A stretch of 64,000 nucleotides of DNA, taken from contig OY997652.1 of the NCBI GenBank assembly GCA_963921795.1, positions 60,077,756 to 60,141,755 on the forward strand, given 5' to 3'. This DNA comes from Nannobrachium achirus. Taxonomy: Eukaryota; Chordata; Actinopteri; Myctophiformes; Myctophidae. Of this stretch, positions 42,641 to 55,475 are shown piece by piece (positions within the stretch are counted from its first letter, which is position 1; every line of letters starts with the position of its first letter). The notes under the pieces are model-generated. The model was given only the letters and a program-made list of their open reading frames with translations, searched no databases and had not been told where the DNA came from. The position numbers were made by a program, and so were the translations under genes.

Positions 42641-43869
42641 TAGGTTGAACACATTGTCCAGTCCACAGGTTGAACTTTAGTTTGCATATAGTTTACTTAT
42701 CTACAAAGTGTATTGGTACAAACAGTTTCAGCTTCTGTTGCTGGCATTTTTCTGTGACTTTGGTTAAAAAAAAAAAAGAAAATCCACCTCATCAGGCTTA
42801 TATGCCCTTGCTGTCAATCAGCCAGGCCTGGGAGAGGCGTGCCCTTGGTGCCCAAAATCATAATTAAAGACGGTGAAATCAAAAACATGTTTTTCACACT
42901 TTTAGAGCATATCTGTAGTGATAATATGGCCATAACTAACACTAGATTCAAAAAATGTATATCAAAGGTCCCTAAATGGGTCATTCTTCAATTACTTTCT
43001 TCAATTCACCCTTTGTCAAGTCCCGCCCGTTGTCCTGCCCCTCTCCACAGCCATTGGTTGCTGTGTCTTGGTGGGACACTCCATCCACTACCATGTTAAT
43101 TCAGTTGTTTCGTATTGTTATTCTGTGTGCTCAATTCTAATTTCAAACTTGGTTTCAGTCAAATGGAGCTGCTCAGTGGCAGCATAGTGAATCAGCGAAT
43201 CAGCATATGTTTTTATTTCTCCATAAATTATGTTTTAGCAAATTCAACATACAAAAGGCGGAACCAGGGCGGGACAAGGCAGATAGAGCCTGCTGGTTGG
43301 TCAGTCAGGGACCAACCAGAAGGCTAACAAAGGGTGAATTAAAAAATGACATAGACAGGTCCGCTTGCATATAAATTAACCTTTGATTGCATTCACCTGT
43401 TTGTTTCCCATTGCTGGCTCCCATTACTCCCATTACTCAGATGCTAAATCCCATCGCCTGAAGGGCAGGTCCCCTTGGATTGCTTCAGAAACACACAGGC
43501 TTCCTTTTCAAACTGAAACTTCAAAATAAAATACCCCAAATAGTCATGTCATTGGGTCTTTAACCAATATCAAACTAATACGACTAATAATGCCAAATAT
43601 ACTAAATAATCACACATATGATAATGAAAATAACTATAATCTAACAAACAAAGGCAGTGCAATAGCTTTTACAAGTATTTTTCAAAAAAGGTGCAGGAAA
43701 TTACAGTTCAATACAAGGTCTGCTAAGAGGATTTTAAATCCATGAAAGACTATGGCTTGTTTCCATTGGGGTCCTTTGTACTCAATTCATTGTAACGGCG
43801 TGGTTCAACATAGAGCTTTAACATGTGTCACAACATCATTGTAATTTTTAACCAAACATTACCTTACAT
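42641..43869. other. Spacer with a diffuse inverted repeat
   Basis: TTCAATTCACCCTTTGT (~42998) and ACAAAGGGTGAATTAAA (~43327) are inverted and may be the ends of a ~350-bp MITE whose interior has TCCCGCCC / GGGCGGGA. The rest (43360-43869) has no recognised feature. Confidence 0.45.
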
Positions 43870-44400
43870 CACCTGTGATTAAATAGGTGTTAATGGCAAT
43901 AGCTTCATAGGATTTTAGATCCCTCAAATGGTAAAAATGCTTTATATTAATCTGCTACTGCTGATATATTGGGGTTTTCATTTACGTTTTATTTCATTTT
44001 AATTCTCTTTAGAAGGTAAACTTGTCTACCGTACTCTTATAACATACACATACTGTATCTTAAACCATGACTATGTAGGATAGGCATTCTTGATTTGCTA
44101 TTGTTGATGTATATGGGTTTGACGCACATGTTCCTTTATTTGCATTTACTTCTTTATATGGTGAACCTGTACACCCCTTTAACATATTACTGTATCCTAA
44201 ACATGCAGGACAGGCACTCTTTGGTTTGTTATTATGCTGATGTATTTGGGGCTTGTAATTATTATTATTATTTTTTTTTTTTACATTCTCTTTATTTGGT
44301 AAATTTTAACACTTTTATAACATTAATGTATTTTAAACCTGCAGGCATGTATTAGCTTTTTTTTTTGCTTCAGCCTATTTCTTTTGATCACCTTAAACAG
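43870..44400 (+). mobile_element. LINE 3' UTR (matches 2340-2850)
   Basis: Block B counterpart of the LINE tail: AATAGGTGTTAATGGCAATA, GCTACTGCTGATATATTGGG and TCTTTTGATCACCTTAAACA. The RT coding remnant present in block A is missing upstream. Confidence 0.75.
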
Positions 44401-44870
44401 TGTACGTCTAAGTGTCCCAACACATTATAAAGGTTCTTTCAGATTGAAATGTGTTGTATGCGAGCTATTAAAGGCTACTTAATATGTTAATTCCATTTTC
44501 TACTGTAATCCATAGAAGAGCTTGCATCTTGGGAATGGTCTTATTGTGTCTAAAATGACATCAACAAGAGCTATCAATTGGTTGTTGATACAAGTAGGCT
44601 ACACCTAATTACAGGTAGGTCTAGTAACTCTTACTAATGCCTTTAATTATCAATTTTACTTTATCTGTTTATTTAGCTGGGACATATGGTAGGCTATAGG
44701 CTATAGGCTATTAATGTATTAATGAAAATACACTGTGTGTGTATCTACACCAGGGGTCTTCAACAGGGGGTCCGGGACCCCATAGGGGGAGGCACCGGAT
44801 CTATGTGCGATATATAGGACCATTCTTTTAGAATAAATTAACAACCCTCTCATCCCTTTTCTGAGGAGAA
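44401..44870. other. Spacer, nothing recognised
   Basis: A CACCAGGGGTCTTCAACAGG motif near 44750 resembles the end of a hAT-like element, but no partner was found. Confidence 0.3.
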
Positions 44871-44875
44871 CTTTA

Positions 44876-44921
44876 GCCAAAAATAGCAGATCTACAAGCT
44901 TGTAGATCTGCTATTTTTGGC
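44876..44921. repeat. Perfect 46-bp palindrome, dispersed hairpin copy 5
   Basis: The two 23-bp halves are exact complements with no loop (starts GCCAAAAATAGCAGATCTAC, centre CAAGCTTG, ends CTATTTTTGGC). It is the core of the dispersed hairpin family with the loop removed. A loop-free perfect palindrome is unstable in replication, so its survival suggests it is young. Confidence 0.9.
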
Positions 44922-45065
44922 AAATAGGTTTGGTGTAGAGGTAAAAATAAGAGTGGACAAAGTACAGAGTAAAGGTCAAATTTACTAAGTAAATGATCAA
45001 GGACATAAGGAGTTAAATGTCTGAAAAATATAAAATAATGTAAAAAACGCCCCCAAAAGCCCAGT

Positions 45066-46076
<1,011 letters not shown>

Positions 46077-47490
46077 GAACCTTTTGAAGCGGTTTTGAGC
46101 GCCTGGCCGCACTGGACGGCCAGCAGCAGTTGGGATGCCGCCTCTCCCACTTAGCGGAGAGTGTGGTGTGGAAGAGGAGATCTCCCCGAACGCGTGTGTG
46201 GGTCCAAAGTGCCGACACGAAGACCCGTCTGCTCTCCAGTGCCCACTAGAGTCTGAAAATGGCGCCTTTTGAGGCCGCTTTGAGCGCCTGGCCGCACTGG
46301 ACGGCCAGCAGCACTTGCAATGCCACCTCTCCCGCTTAGTGGAGAGTGTGGTGTGGAAGAGGAGATCTCCCCGAACGCGTGCGTGGGTCCAAAGTGCCGA
46401 CACGAAGACCCGCCTGCTCTGAAAATGGCACCTTCTGAAGCATTTTTGAGCGCCTGGCTGCACTGGACGGCCTGCAGCAGTAGCAATGCTGCCTCTCCTG
46501 CTAAGCGGAGAGTCTGGTGTGACAGAGGAGGTCTCCCTGAACGTGTGCATGGGTCAGAAGTGCTGACACGAAGAGCCGCCAGCTCTCCAGTGCCCACTAA
46601 AGTCTGAAAATGGGGCCTTGTGAGGCATTTTTGAGCACCTGGCTGCACTGGACGGCCTGCAGTAATTGCAATGCCACCCCTCCCGCTTAGCGGAGAGTGT
46701 GGTGTGGCAGAGGAGGTCTCCCTGAAGGCGTGCGTGTGTCCAAAGTGCCGACACGTAGAGCTCTCCAGTGCCCACTAGAGTCCGAAAATGGCGCCTTTGA
46801 GGCATTTTTGAGCGCCTGGCTGCACTGGACGGCCTGCAGTAGTTGCAATGCCGCCTCTCCCGCTTAGCGGAGAGTGTGGTGTGGCAGAGGAGGTCTCCCT
46901 GAACGTGTGCATGGGTCAAAAGTGCCGACGTGAAGAGCCGCCTGCCGTCCAGCACCCACTAGATTCAGAAAATGGCGCCTTTCTAGGCCTTTTTGAGCAC
47001 CTGGCTGCACTGGGCGGCCTGCAGTAGTTGCAATGCCACCTCTCCCACTTAGCGGAGAGTGTGGTGTGACAGAGGAGGTCTCCCTGAACGTGTGCATGGG
47101 TCAAAAGTGCCGACACGAAGAGCCGCCTGCTCTCCAGTGCCCACTAAAGTCTGAAAATGGTGCCTTTTGCGGCATTTTTGAGCGCCTGGCTGCACTGGAC
47201 GGCCTGCAGTAATTGAAATGCCGCCTCTCCCGCTTAGCGGAGAGTGTGGTGTGGTAGAGGAGGTCTCCCTGAATGCGTGCATGGGTCAAAAGTGCCGACA
47301 CGAAGAGCCGCCTGCCGTCCAGCACCCACTAGATTCAGAAAATGGCTTTTTGAGCACCTGGCTGCACTGGACGGCCTGCAGTAGTAGTCTGGTGTGACAG
47401 AGGAGGTCTCCCTGAACGCGTGCATGGGTCCGAAGTGCCGACATGAAGAGTTGTCTCCTGTCCAGTGTCCAATTTGTAAAGGCTATGCAC
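46077..47490 (-). repeat. ~186-bp satellite array, reverse arm
   Basis: Seven to eight units of the same satellite in opposite orientation (marker GAAGAGCCGCCTGCTCTCCA-like at ~46219, 46406, 46577, 46753, 46936, 47118, 47304, 47443). The array ends GTGTCCAATTTGTAAAGGCT, the same border sequence (inverted) that opens the block A copy at 8421 and the 48535 copy. Confidence 0.9.
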
Positions 47491-47639
47491 TCTATTGAAC
47501 ATCATTAATCCATTTATAGTCTATAATTTTGTTGTTATTAAAACTTTTTTATTTTACCCAAAAACATAATTATCATTGTGTATGTTCGTTTAAATGCTTA
47601 ATCTATGTTTTGAATGTGCATATCATGTGAAAATGTATC

Positions 47640-47900
47640 GTTTTTCAAAATGTTCAATTGGCTGAGGGGTACTCTTATTCTGAAGAGATATCCTTATATT
47701 CGCCAGTTTCACAGAAGCGAGAGACCTACAGCCATACCTGCCTCTCACATACATAGAAAGGTAGACGCCTCTTCCGGCTGGGGGGTGCTGGTCTGTGCCT
47801 GCCTCTCTTCAAGAGCTGCGTCCAAGAGGGCGATAGCAAGAGGGTGCAAAAGACCCGTACTTCCTGTTTCTGTGTGACGTAGGTAGATACCTTTTTAGGA
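47640..47900 (+). promoter_or_regulatory. Promoter-like module, block B first copy
   Basis: GAGGGGTACTCTTATTCTGA and AGAGATATCCTTATATTCGC (47660-47705) relate to 10100-10140 but lack CCGGAAGT at this point. TTCAAGAGCTGCGTCC (~47808) relates to 8218-8235. A CTTCCGGCTGG site is at ~47772. Confidence 0.3.
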
Positions 47901-48330
47901 GGCGGAAGCATGTTTGGAGTCTATTCATTTACAATGGGAGAGCTAACGTGAACACAGAGCAAACTAATAGTTCAGAAGCTATAGTCACTGAACTAAATAT
48001 TGGACCAGATCATCACAAGCCACACAATATTAACAAAATTGTCATACTAAAGTGGCTTTTTTCAGCGACACAACAACTGAGAAAATCAGCTTTATTATTG
48101 CTCTTTAGCTGTCCCACAGTGTCCCAGCAACACACTCTCACGGGATCTATTAGCACCAGTAAACAGGACGTGCGCGAGATTTGGTGTCAGAGCCGGCGCC
48201 CACTTAGGAGTCTATTTGTAGGATTTGTGTACCATGTCGCACTCTAGTGGATCCAATGAGGATGAGCTATCTTCATTAATTAAATATCTTTGGCTGCGTG
48301 AACTGAGCAAATATAACTTCCGGTGTTAGA
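47901..48330 (+). other. Spacer next to promoter-like modules
   Basis: A 99-codon open frame (47948-48247) has no recognisable domain and is not called. The region precedes a second promoter-like block at 48290-48400 (CTGCGTGAACTGAGCAAATA, GACTTCCGGTTTGATTTATT). Confidence 0.3.
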
Positions 48331-48534
48331 GGTGGCATCGGGTGGCATATATAGGACTTCCGGTTTGATTTATTTACCTTCAAAATAAAAAGCTCGTAAT
48401 TAATGCCATTGAAAAACGTTTAATTTGCAGATTATATGCTCATTAAAAATATAAATTAGGCATTTGAACAAAGTCATATAACAAAAAATATGTTTGTGTA
48501 AAAACAAAAAATATATCTAAATAGATAAATGCTG

Positions 48535-48800
48535 TTCACTGGAGTGCATAGCCTTTACAAATTGGACACTGGAGAACAGACAGCTTTTCGTGTCAGAACT
48601 TTTGACACACGCACACGTTCGGGGAGACCTCCTCTACCACACCACACTGAGGCGGCATTGCAAAATTATCCGCCTCTCCCGCTTAGCAGAGGGTGTGGTG
48701 TGGTAGAGGAGGTCTCTGTGAATGCTTTGTCAAAAGTGCCAACACGAAGAGCTCTCTGTTTTCCAGTGTCCAATTTGTAAAGGCTATGCACTGCATTGAA
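48535..48800. repeat. Satellite unit folded back on itself
   Basis: Forward half (TTCACTGGAGTGCATAGCCT to CTCCTCTACCACACCACACT) and reverse half (GGTGTGGTGTGGTAGAGGAG to GGCTATGCACTGCATTGAA) are inverted copies separated by ~35 bp. It resembles a minimal form of the 45066-47490 fold-back, with one unit per arm. Confidence 0.8.
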
Positions 48801-48920
48801 GAGCATTTATATATTTGTATATTTCTTTATTTTTACACATAGACATAATTGTCGTTGTATAGCTTCAATTAAATGCTTAATCTATAGGCTATGTTTAATT
48901 ATAAATCATATAATCGTTTT

Positions 48921-49545
48921 TCAATGGCGTTAGGGGTACCGTTATTCTGAAGAGATCGATACCGGAAGTCTTATATTTGCTGGCACTAAATTTGCTCACC
49001 GAACATAGCCCGAAAAGAGCAGGGTGAACGAACAGCGTGTATCAAAACATGATGATACAGTAAAGGTCAGTGTTATAGGCTACGTTTGCGGTGCACAAGC
49101 CTTTGTGTAACTGGCGTTGGACAGTAAAGAGTGACATGCTGTCTGGTTGTGAAAACGGGAGAAATCCATGACATTTTAAAGTTTGTTTGTGCGGGCTAAT
49201 GCTAAGCTATGGAACCTAGAATTATATATTTGAACCTTAATTGTTTGATTTAAGACTTTATTAGAAGTTTGCATAGGAAAGGGTTCAGCTTCATGACGGC
49301 ACAGTTCACTAGTAGCCTACAAGGTCAACCAAAAGGAGATCCTAGAAAACACTTGGCATATTTGCACAGGAAACCATCTAAGTAGGCTATCTCAAATAAC
49401 ATTGAATGACGTATACAGTACTATGCAGTAGATATAGTCAGAAAAAAGAAAACTGTGCAAAATAGGCCTACAGTAAAGAAGGGTCAGTGGGAAGGTAAAA
49501 CTGGGCTAGGGTTTCTTTCTTTTTTTTCAATTTTACGGCGATTTT
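48921..49545 (+). promoter_or_regulatory. Promoter-like module plus conserved tract, block B
   Basis: Near-identical to 10081-10780: TTATTCTGAAGAGATCGATA, CCGGAAGT at 48962-48969, and the downstream GTTTGCATAGGAAAGGG tract. It lies upstream of the exon at 53752. Confidence 0.4.
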
Positions 49546-49625
49546 AAATTAATTAATATTAAAGACATTGCAATGAAAAAGAAGAAGAAAGAAATACTAT
49601 TATTGTTGAAGTTCTGTTGAGTTTA

Positions 49626-50130
49626 AGGGTCGTTTCATACCGTTATAAGGAGCCTAACTAATTTCGGTTCGGGAGGACGCCCCGACCCGAAATTATTTAG
49701 GTTCGGGGGGAGTTCATCCATACATTCTTAACGGCTAGGAAGTCGCTTGTAAATATTGGAGGTCCATGGCATGACAACGTGTGGCCGAGAAATGAGCGTT
49801 GCAGGGCGGATACATATCTGACTGACCCTCGCCCTGCAAGCTGAATGACTGGAGGTCCATTCAGTAGCAGGCAGCTCCAGCAGGCAGCAGCACCAGTGAC
49901 GGGGACTCTTCTCTCTCTCTCACTCACTCATTTAATCTACAAGCTCACATTATAGACGTGCGGCGGCCGCCTCTCTTGCTGCATGCATATCATCACGCAG
50001 TCACAAGTTCTCACAATTCGTCGTGGAAAACCTATCAACACAGAACATTAGCAAAGTTGTGTCTATGCTTTTCTTTTCTCTGTATAACGGTAGCAAGACA
50101 TGTACACTGTGTGTGTGTGTGTGTGCGTGT

Positions 50131-50162
<32 letters not shown>

Positions 50163-50492
50163 GCCTGCCTGCCATCACTCTGCAGCCAGAGCGAGACCCA
50201 GCTAATACAAGGCGTCCACAATCATTTGGAAGTCGGCGTGTCTCCCTCCCAAACGACCGCTGTTTCCTTGGATTCACAGCCGAGAATATGAACGTGAAGC
50301 CGGGATGAATGAATGAGAAGACACCGCTGAGTACCGAAATTAAGTCGGGAGGTCACAACATTTCGTCAGCACCGTAGAGCCGAATTTAGTCGGTTGACGC
50401 CCCCTCGAACCGGGGGATGCGAACCATATTTGGGTTTGCCTAGTGCCAAACCGAAATTAGTTGGGCTCCTTATAACGGTATGAATCGACCCT
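49626..50492 (-). mobile_element. TIR element copy 3 (AGGGTCG family), inverted
   Basis: Left AGGGTCGTTTCATACCGTTA, right GGTATGAATCGACCCT, TA on both sides (49624-49625, 50493-50494). The internal order is reversed relative to copies 1 and 2, with GT/GCGT repeats at 50109-50160. Block A lacks it, so it entered after the duplication, next to the 50505-53699 fold-back. Confidence 0.85.
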
Positions 50493-51589
50493 TAGTGTTA
50501 TTCTTCTTATAGTCCGTAGGATTGAGACGAAAATCGTTCACTTTTTCATACAAGCGTGAAATTTGGTACACTTGTACAGTTTGGGGCCCTGAACATTTTC
50601 AGATATGGAGCCATCGCTAAAACGCCCCCTGGTGGCCATGGCAGCCATTTTACTTTCCGCCATTAACAATTGATGTATTTTGCATCATAACTCCTGAACC
50701 AAGCATGATAATACAGAATAGATGATGTCTACACCTATGTTTTGATGGTCAAGGATTACAATAATACCATGTACAAAATCATAAACTGTTCAGAAGAATA
50801 GTTAATGGCCAATTTGGTGATGTGTGGTAGTCCAATGGCTTTGTCCGAATATTTGACAGAATTCTTTTCACCTTTTCATAAAAGTATGAAACTTGGTACA
50901 CTTGTACACTTTGGGGCCCTGAACATTTTCAGATATGGAGCCATCGCAAAAACGCCCCCTGGTGGCCATGGCAGCCATTTTACTTTCCGCCATTAACAAT
51001 TAATGTATTTTACATTATAACTCCTGAACCAAACATGATAATACAGAACAGGTGATGTCTACACCTATGTTTTGATGGTCAAGGATTTCATTGGTATCAT
51101 TAACATCACAACCTCTTCAGGTGAATAGTTAATGGTCAATTCGGTGATGTTGTGAGGTAGTCTGCTGGTTTTGTATGAACATTTTTCACGTTTTCATAAA
51201 AGTATGACACTTGGTACACTTGTACAGTTTGGGACCCTGAACATTGTCAGATATGGAGCCATCGCAAAAAACACCCCCTAGTGGACATTTTAATATCCGC
51301 CATTACCAGATAATGTATTTTGCATCTTATCTTCTGACCCATGCTTGATAATACAGAATATGTGATGTGTACAACATTATAAACTGTCCAGCTGAATAGT
51401 TAATGATCAATTCAGTGATGTGAGAAGGAAATCACAACATGTTGCGTTTGTTGCATACATTTGGTTTCATTGTCTTGTTCAAATGTATTTCTTAAGCACA
51501 TATATTTCATGTTTTTTATTGTTTTCATGTTTCATGCATTTTTCGACTGATTGATTGATTGGTTGATTGATTGATGACGATGAATCTAT

Positions 51590-51865
51590 TCTTCAATCTT
51601 CACTGTCTCCTTCACAACCTCCTCCACATCATTGGCACAATGCTGAGGCTTTTTTTTGCATTTGTAATGCCCCTGGTATCCTTTCTTGCAGCCACAACTT
51701 AAGAGCTGAAGGAGAGATTGGCTTGCCTATTGAAGAATTGACCACAATGGTTTCCAATCAAGTGGGTTTGTCCAAACCCAGTCTGTTGGAGATGGCATAT
51801 CTGGTGCCACCTCAAATGCTTGTCCCCAACAGTGTCCCTCTTACACTGCTCTTTTGAGGTGCTGC
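51590..51865 (-). pseudogene. Captured domain fragment, left arm
   Basis: On the minus strand this repeats, with changes, the fragment at 52008-52310: GGGACAAGCATTTGAGGTGG, CAACAGACTGGG and TGTGGCTGCAAGAAAGG are recognisable. It is decayed and not a gene. Confidence 0.5.
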
Positions 51866-52007
51866 ACCAATGCATCCTAATTTGGGGGGTATTTTCTCCA
51901 TCCCTCTTCCTATTTTAGTGAATAACTCAAGACGAGCTTGCTGGGTGGCATTTGGGACTGTAAAAAACTACAGACATGGGATTGCCTGGGTCCACTCCTG
52001 ACAAATG

Positions 52008-52310
52008 CAACATGGCTCTGTCAAAGGCTCCAAAACGAATTCCAGAGCATGTCATTTCCTTGCACCTCAAAGGTGCAGTGTACCAAGGAGAACACTGTTG
52101 GGGACAAGCATTTGAGGTGGCATCAGCTATGAAATCTCCAACAGACTGGGGTTGGACAAACCCACTTGATTGGAGACCATTGTGGTCAATTCTTCCACAG
52201 GCAAGCCTATCTCTCCTTGAGCTCTTGAGTTGTGGCTGCAAGAAAGGCTGCCAGGCAAAAAATGCAAAGGTAGTGTACAGCATTGTGTCAATGTGGAGGA
52301 GGCTGTGAAG
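52008..52310 (+). pseudogene. Captured domain fragment, right arm
   Basis: Open for about 100 codons with IPEHVISLHLKGAVYQGEHC, KSPTDWGWTNPLDWRPLW and a Cys-rich LSCGCKKGCQAK. The pattern (YQG..WGQ ... P..WGW ... W..LP.AS ... CGCKKGC) resembles the C-terminal part of multi-copy uncharacterised fish proteins with a CXC-like tail; the fragment at 33427-33692 may be a distant relative. It has no start and is treated as a fossil. The origin of the family is not established here. Confidence 0.5.
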
Positions 52311-53751
52311 GAGGCAGTGAAGATGGAAGAAGAAATTCATTGTCATCAACAACGTAATCTCTCAAGAACAGACTTACCAAACAGCAAGGGCTCTGTTTTT
52401 CACGTTTCTTTGACAATGGTTAGCATGATTGTCAACGACGACAACTATCAATCAATCAGTCAAACAAAAAACATGCATGAATGAAACATGCAATCAATAC
52501 TAGTGAAAAACATGGTATATAATTATGTGCTTCAGAAATCTATTTGAACAAGACAATGAAACCTTTGTTATAACAAAAAAAAACTATTTCTGAAATAAAA
52601 TCTTTGAAATAAACCTTTGTCTGTGATACATTATTTAATATTGAATATTGCTCTGCTCTCACTGTATTATCAGGGGCAAGGGTTTACATTTCTAAAACTC
52701 AACATGTATACAACAGACGCAAATCACTGAATTGACTATTAACTATTCAGCTGGACAGTTTGTGATGTTGTACATATTATCAATGGTATCCTTGACCATC
52801 AAAACATAGGTGTAGACATCACATATTCTGTATTATCATGTATGGTTCAAGAGATAAGATGCAAAATACATTATCTGGTAATGGTGGCAATTAAAATGGC
52901 TGCCATGGCCAACCGGGGGGGGGGGGGGGGGGGGGGGGTTGCAATGGCTCCATATCTGACAATGTTCAGGGTCCCAAACTGTACCAAGTTTCATACTTTT
53001 ATGAAAAAGTCAAAAATTGTCTGACAAAACCAGCGGACTTCCTCACAACATCACTGAATTGACCATTAACTATTCACCTGAAGAGGTTGTTAATGATACC
53101 AATGAAATCCTTGACCATCAAAACATAGGTGTAGACATCACCTATTCTGTATTATCATGTTTGGTTCAGGAGTTATGATGTAAAATGCATTAATTGTTAA
53201 TGGCGGAAAGTAAAATGGCTGCCATGGCCACCAGGGGGCGTTTTTTGCGATGGCTCCATATCTGAAAATGTTCAGGGCCCCAAAGTGTACAAGTGTACCA
53301 AGTTTCATACTTTTATGAAAAGGTGAAAAGAATTCTGTCAAATATTCAGAGAAAACCATTGGACTACCACAAAACATCACCAAATTGGCCATTAACTATT
53401 CTTTTGAACAGTTTATGATGTTGTACATGGTATTATTGTAATCCTTGACCATCAAAACATAGGTGTAGACATCATCTATTCTGTATTATCATGTTTGGTT
53501 CAGGAGTTATGATGTAAAATACATTAACGGGTAATGGTGGAAAGTAAAATGGCCGCCATGGCCACCAGGGGGCGTTTTTGCGATGGCTCCATATCTGAAA
53601 TTGTTCAGGGCCCCAAACTGTACAAGTGTACCAATTTTCACGCTTGTATGAAAAAGTGAACGATTCACCCAAAATCTGGTCTCAATCCTCCGTACTATTA
53701 ACAAATCCTGATGATAAACTCTGGTATTCTATTCTATTAGTTTCATTCCAG

Positions 53752-53811
53752 AGTCTGTGGAGTCCAGACTGCAAGTGAAACAAGAGGAACCTGAACACCA
53801 GCCAGAGCTCA
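53752..53811 (+). CDS. Small ZNF leader exon, block B (phase 1-1)
   Basis: Acceptor TTTCATTCCAG, donor GTAAGT at 53812. The 60-bp exon encodes SVESRLQVKQEEPEHQPEL with split codons at both ends, like the 102-bp exons but lacking the MNSPDSARD segment. VKQE is a psi-K-x-E motif. The decayed counterpart in block A is 13217-13271. The finger exon it serves is probably beyond 64000. Confidence 0.7.
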
Positions 53812-53989
53812 GTAAGTTGTTTCACTGTCTCTCTCCTTCTTTGCTTTTTTCCAAAGGTACCAGGGATTTTCAAACTTTTATATTTTTTTTTACTCAGGGC
53901 ACCCTGTAAATAACCAGAGTTAGGGCTGAAGTATTCTGTACATTTTTTATATTTTATTTTTTAGCTCACATCGTTACATGACGCAAATA

Positions 53990-54330
53990 TGCCCATCTTT
54001 CTTTTCACAACACCAGACCAGAGGGTGCTCCACAAATCATGTTCAGCCCAGATTTAACTCTAAAAAAGGCTCTAATTCGTTCTCCTGCAGTCTGCTATAC
54101 CACCAACATGTGGAACGCCCTACTGCATGCCTTAAATGAGAGCAAATCCCTAGACTCTTTCAAAATAGGTCTGAAAGGTCACCTACAGACGGCTGCTTCT
54201 CGAACCTCGTAATAGACTAAGCCCATACCTATACCTCCCCTTTTCCATTGTAAATAGCTCTTATTCTTCCCTTGTTATTGTTTATGCCTGCTTTTTTCCC
54301 CCTTTTGTTACTGATAATTTACCTACTGTG
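53990..54330 (+). mobile_element. L2-like LINE C-terminal remnant, block B
   Basis: Reads FSPDLTLKKALIRSPAVC, TNMWNALLHALNES and FKIGLKGHLQTAASRTS, then the 3' UTR. Better preserved than the block A copy at 13395-13720. Confidence 0.75.
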
Positions 54331-54662
54331 TTCTATCCGTCTGTCTTTCAATGTTATATGAGATGCATAAGTGGTTCCTGTTTAAATAAGCTGAAAATCT
54401 ACTAGGATCTTCTTTTAGTTGACCTTGTACCAGTGATTTGTCATGAAACTGTACTGTTTCTATAAAAACTAATACATTCTTCAATCAATCAATCCACCTG
54501 AGATACGGTAGGGCCTACCGAAACGGAAATTTCTCTGTGACACAGCCTACCGGGTAGGCTATGGCACAGAGAAATGTCAGTTTCCATCAGAACTGACTGA
54601 AAATATATTTATATTTGACGTTTAACCACTTGAACCCCTGCATCCCTATTCTACAGGGAAGG

Positions 54663-54734
54663 TTCACCAAAAGTAGCTGATCTACAAGCTCACAACGTTG
54701 TGAGCTTTGTAGATCTGCTATTGTTTTGGTGAAG
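54663..54734. repeat. Dispersed hairpin, copy 6 (block B of copy 2)
   Basis: Arms TTCACCAAAAGTAGCTGATC and GATCTGCTATTGTTTTGGTGAA with centre CTCACAACGTTGTGAG. The loop of copy 2 is absent here, so the two blocks differ by loss or gain of the loop. Confidence 0.85.
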
Positions 54735-55475
54735 AGAGTTTGCTGTAGATGGAAAAAGAACTCATCAAGTGCAGTGCAGATCAGGTCTGTTTTACAGCAT
54801 CCAAATGACTGGCATCTAGGCACCCACTTTGGGAAATCCTGCTTCATAAATTACAGCTGCTAAACTGTGCTATAAACACTCTTTGTCCCTGTAGCAATGT
54901 GTTTATGGAGGAATACCTGAGACACAAGGGCACAAAGGCAATTCATAGACTGTTAAAAAATATGGACGGTGTTAAGCCATTGGTTTCTATGCTGCGAAAA
55001 TTCCACTTTTTTGTCCCTTGTACGGGCCATTGTAGAAATCAACGTTCACTGGTAGAAATGGTACCATCTCAAATGCTATTGGCTGCCAACGGTCACGTGC
55101 AACCGCAGGGATACTTGGGAGAATGTGGTATTGAGCTTCCCAAATAAATCACACGAAGAAGAACCATCACAAGACGATCACAAGCCCCTCCTACAGCATA
55201 CCCTGCTTTAACATCAAATATAACATAAATTGGACCATATTTTCACAAAACACATATCATGGTGATTGAAATGAGGCTTTAAACTAGCGACAGGAACCAT
55301 GAAGTACCTATGAAAATGTTTATTAAGGTAAGAAAATCGAAAATAAAAGTGTGGGGGGAATAGATTGGAACCAATGGAGAACAAGTTGCTTCTGGTACCA
55401 GAACAGCGCAACTAGTGGCCAATCTTTATGTTCCTTGTTGCTTCATTTTAAATCCTGACTGTCCCCCTGAGGCAA
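54735..55475 (+). other. Duplicated non-coding tract (matches 13852-13938 and 14690-15345)
   Basis: Represents the state without the Mutator-like element. Includes an 82-codon open frame (54899-55147) with no domain. Confidence 0.5.

Larger units (their letters stand above)
50505..53699. mobile_element. ~3.2-kb fold-back element with repeat-built arms
   Basis: Outer ends TAGTCCGTAGGATTGAGAC and the complement GTCTCAATCCTCCGTACTA. Each arm has about three ~320-bp units marked by GGTACACTTGTACAGTTTGG and ATATGGAGCCATCGCAAAAA (left 50570, 50900, 51219; right counterparts near 52980, 53295, 53625). The inner arms (51590-51870 and 52055-52335) carry the same protein-domain fragment in opposite directions. 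TTA may flank both sides (about 50505-50508 and 53698-53701). Block A lacks the element (GTTATTTTTCTTCACAAATC, ~13160). A G-run is at 52915-52939. No transposase found. Confidence 0.8.

Noticed and set aside
50505-53699. CRISPR-like regular repeats
   Set aside because: The repeats are ~320 bp, in inverted arms, and diverged; no short repeat-spacer pattern and the genome is a fish.
54899-55147. 82-codon open frame (MFMEEYLRH...)
   Set aside because: No recognisable domain, no splice context, and the paralogous block A copy (around 14770) is cut early. Likely chance opening in a duplicated non-coding tract.
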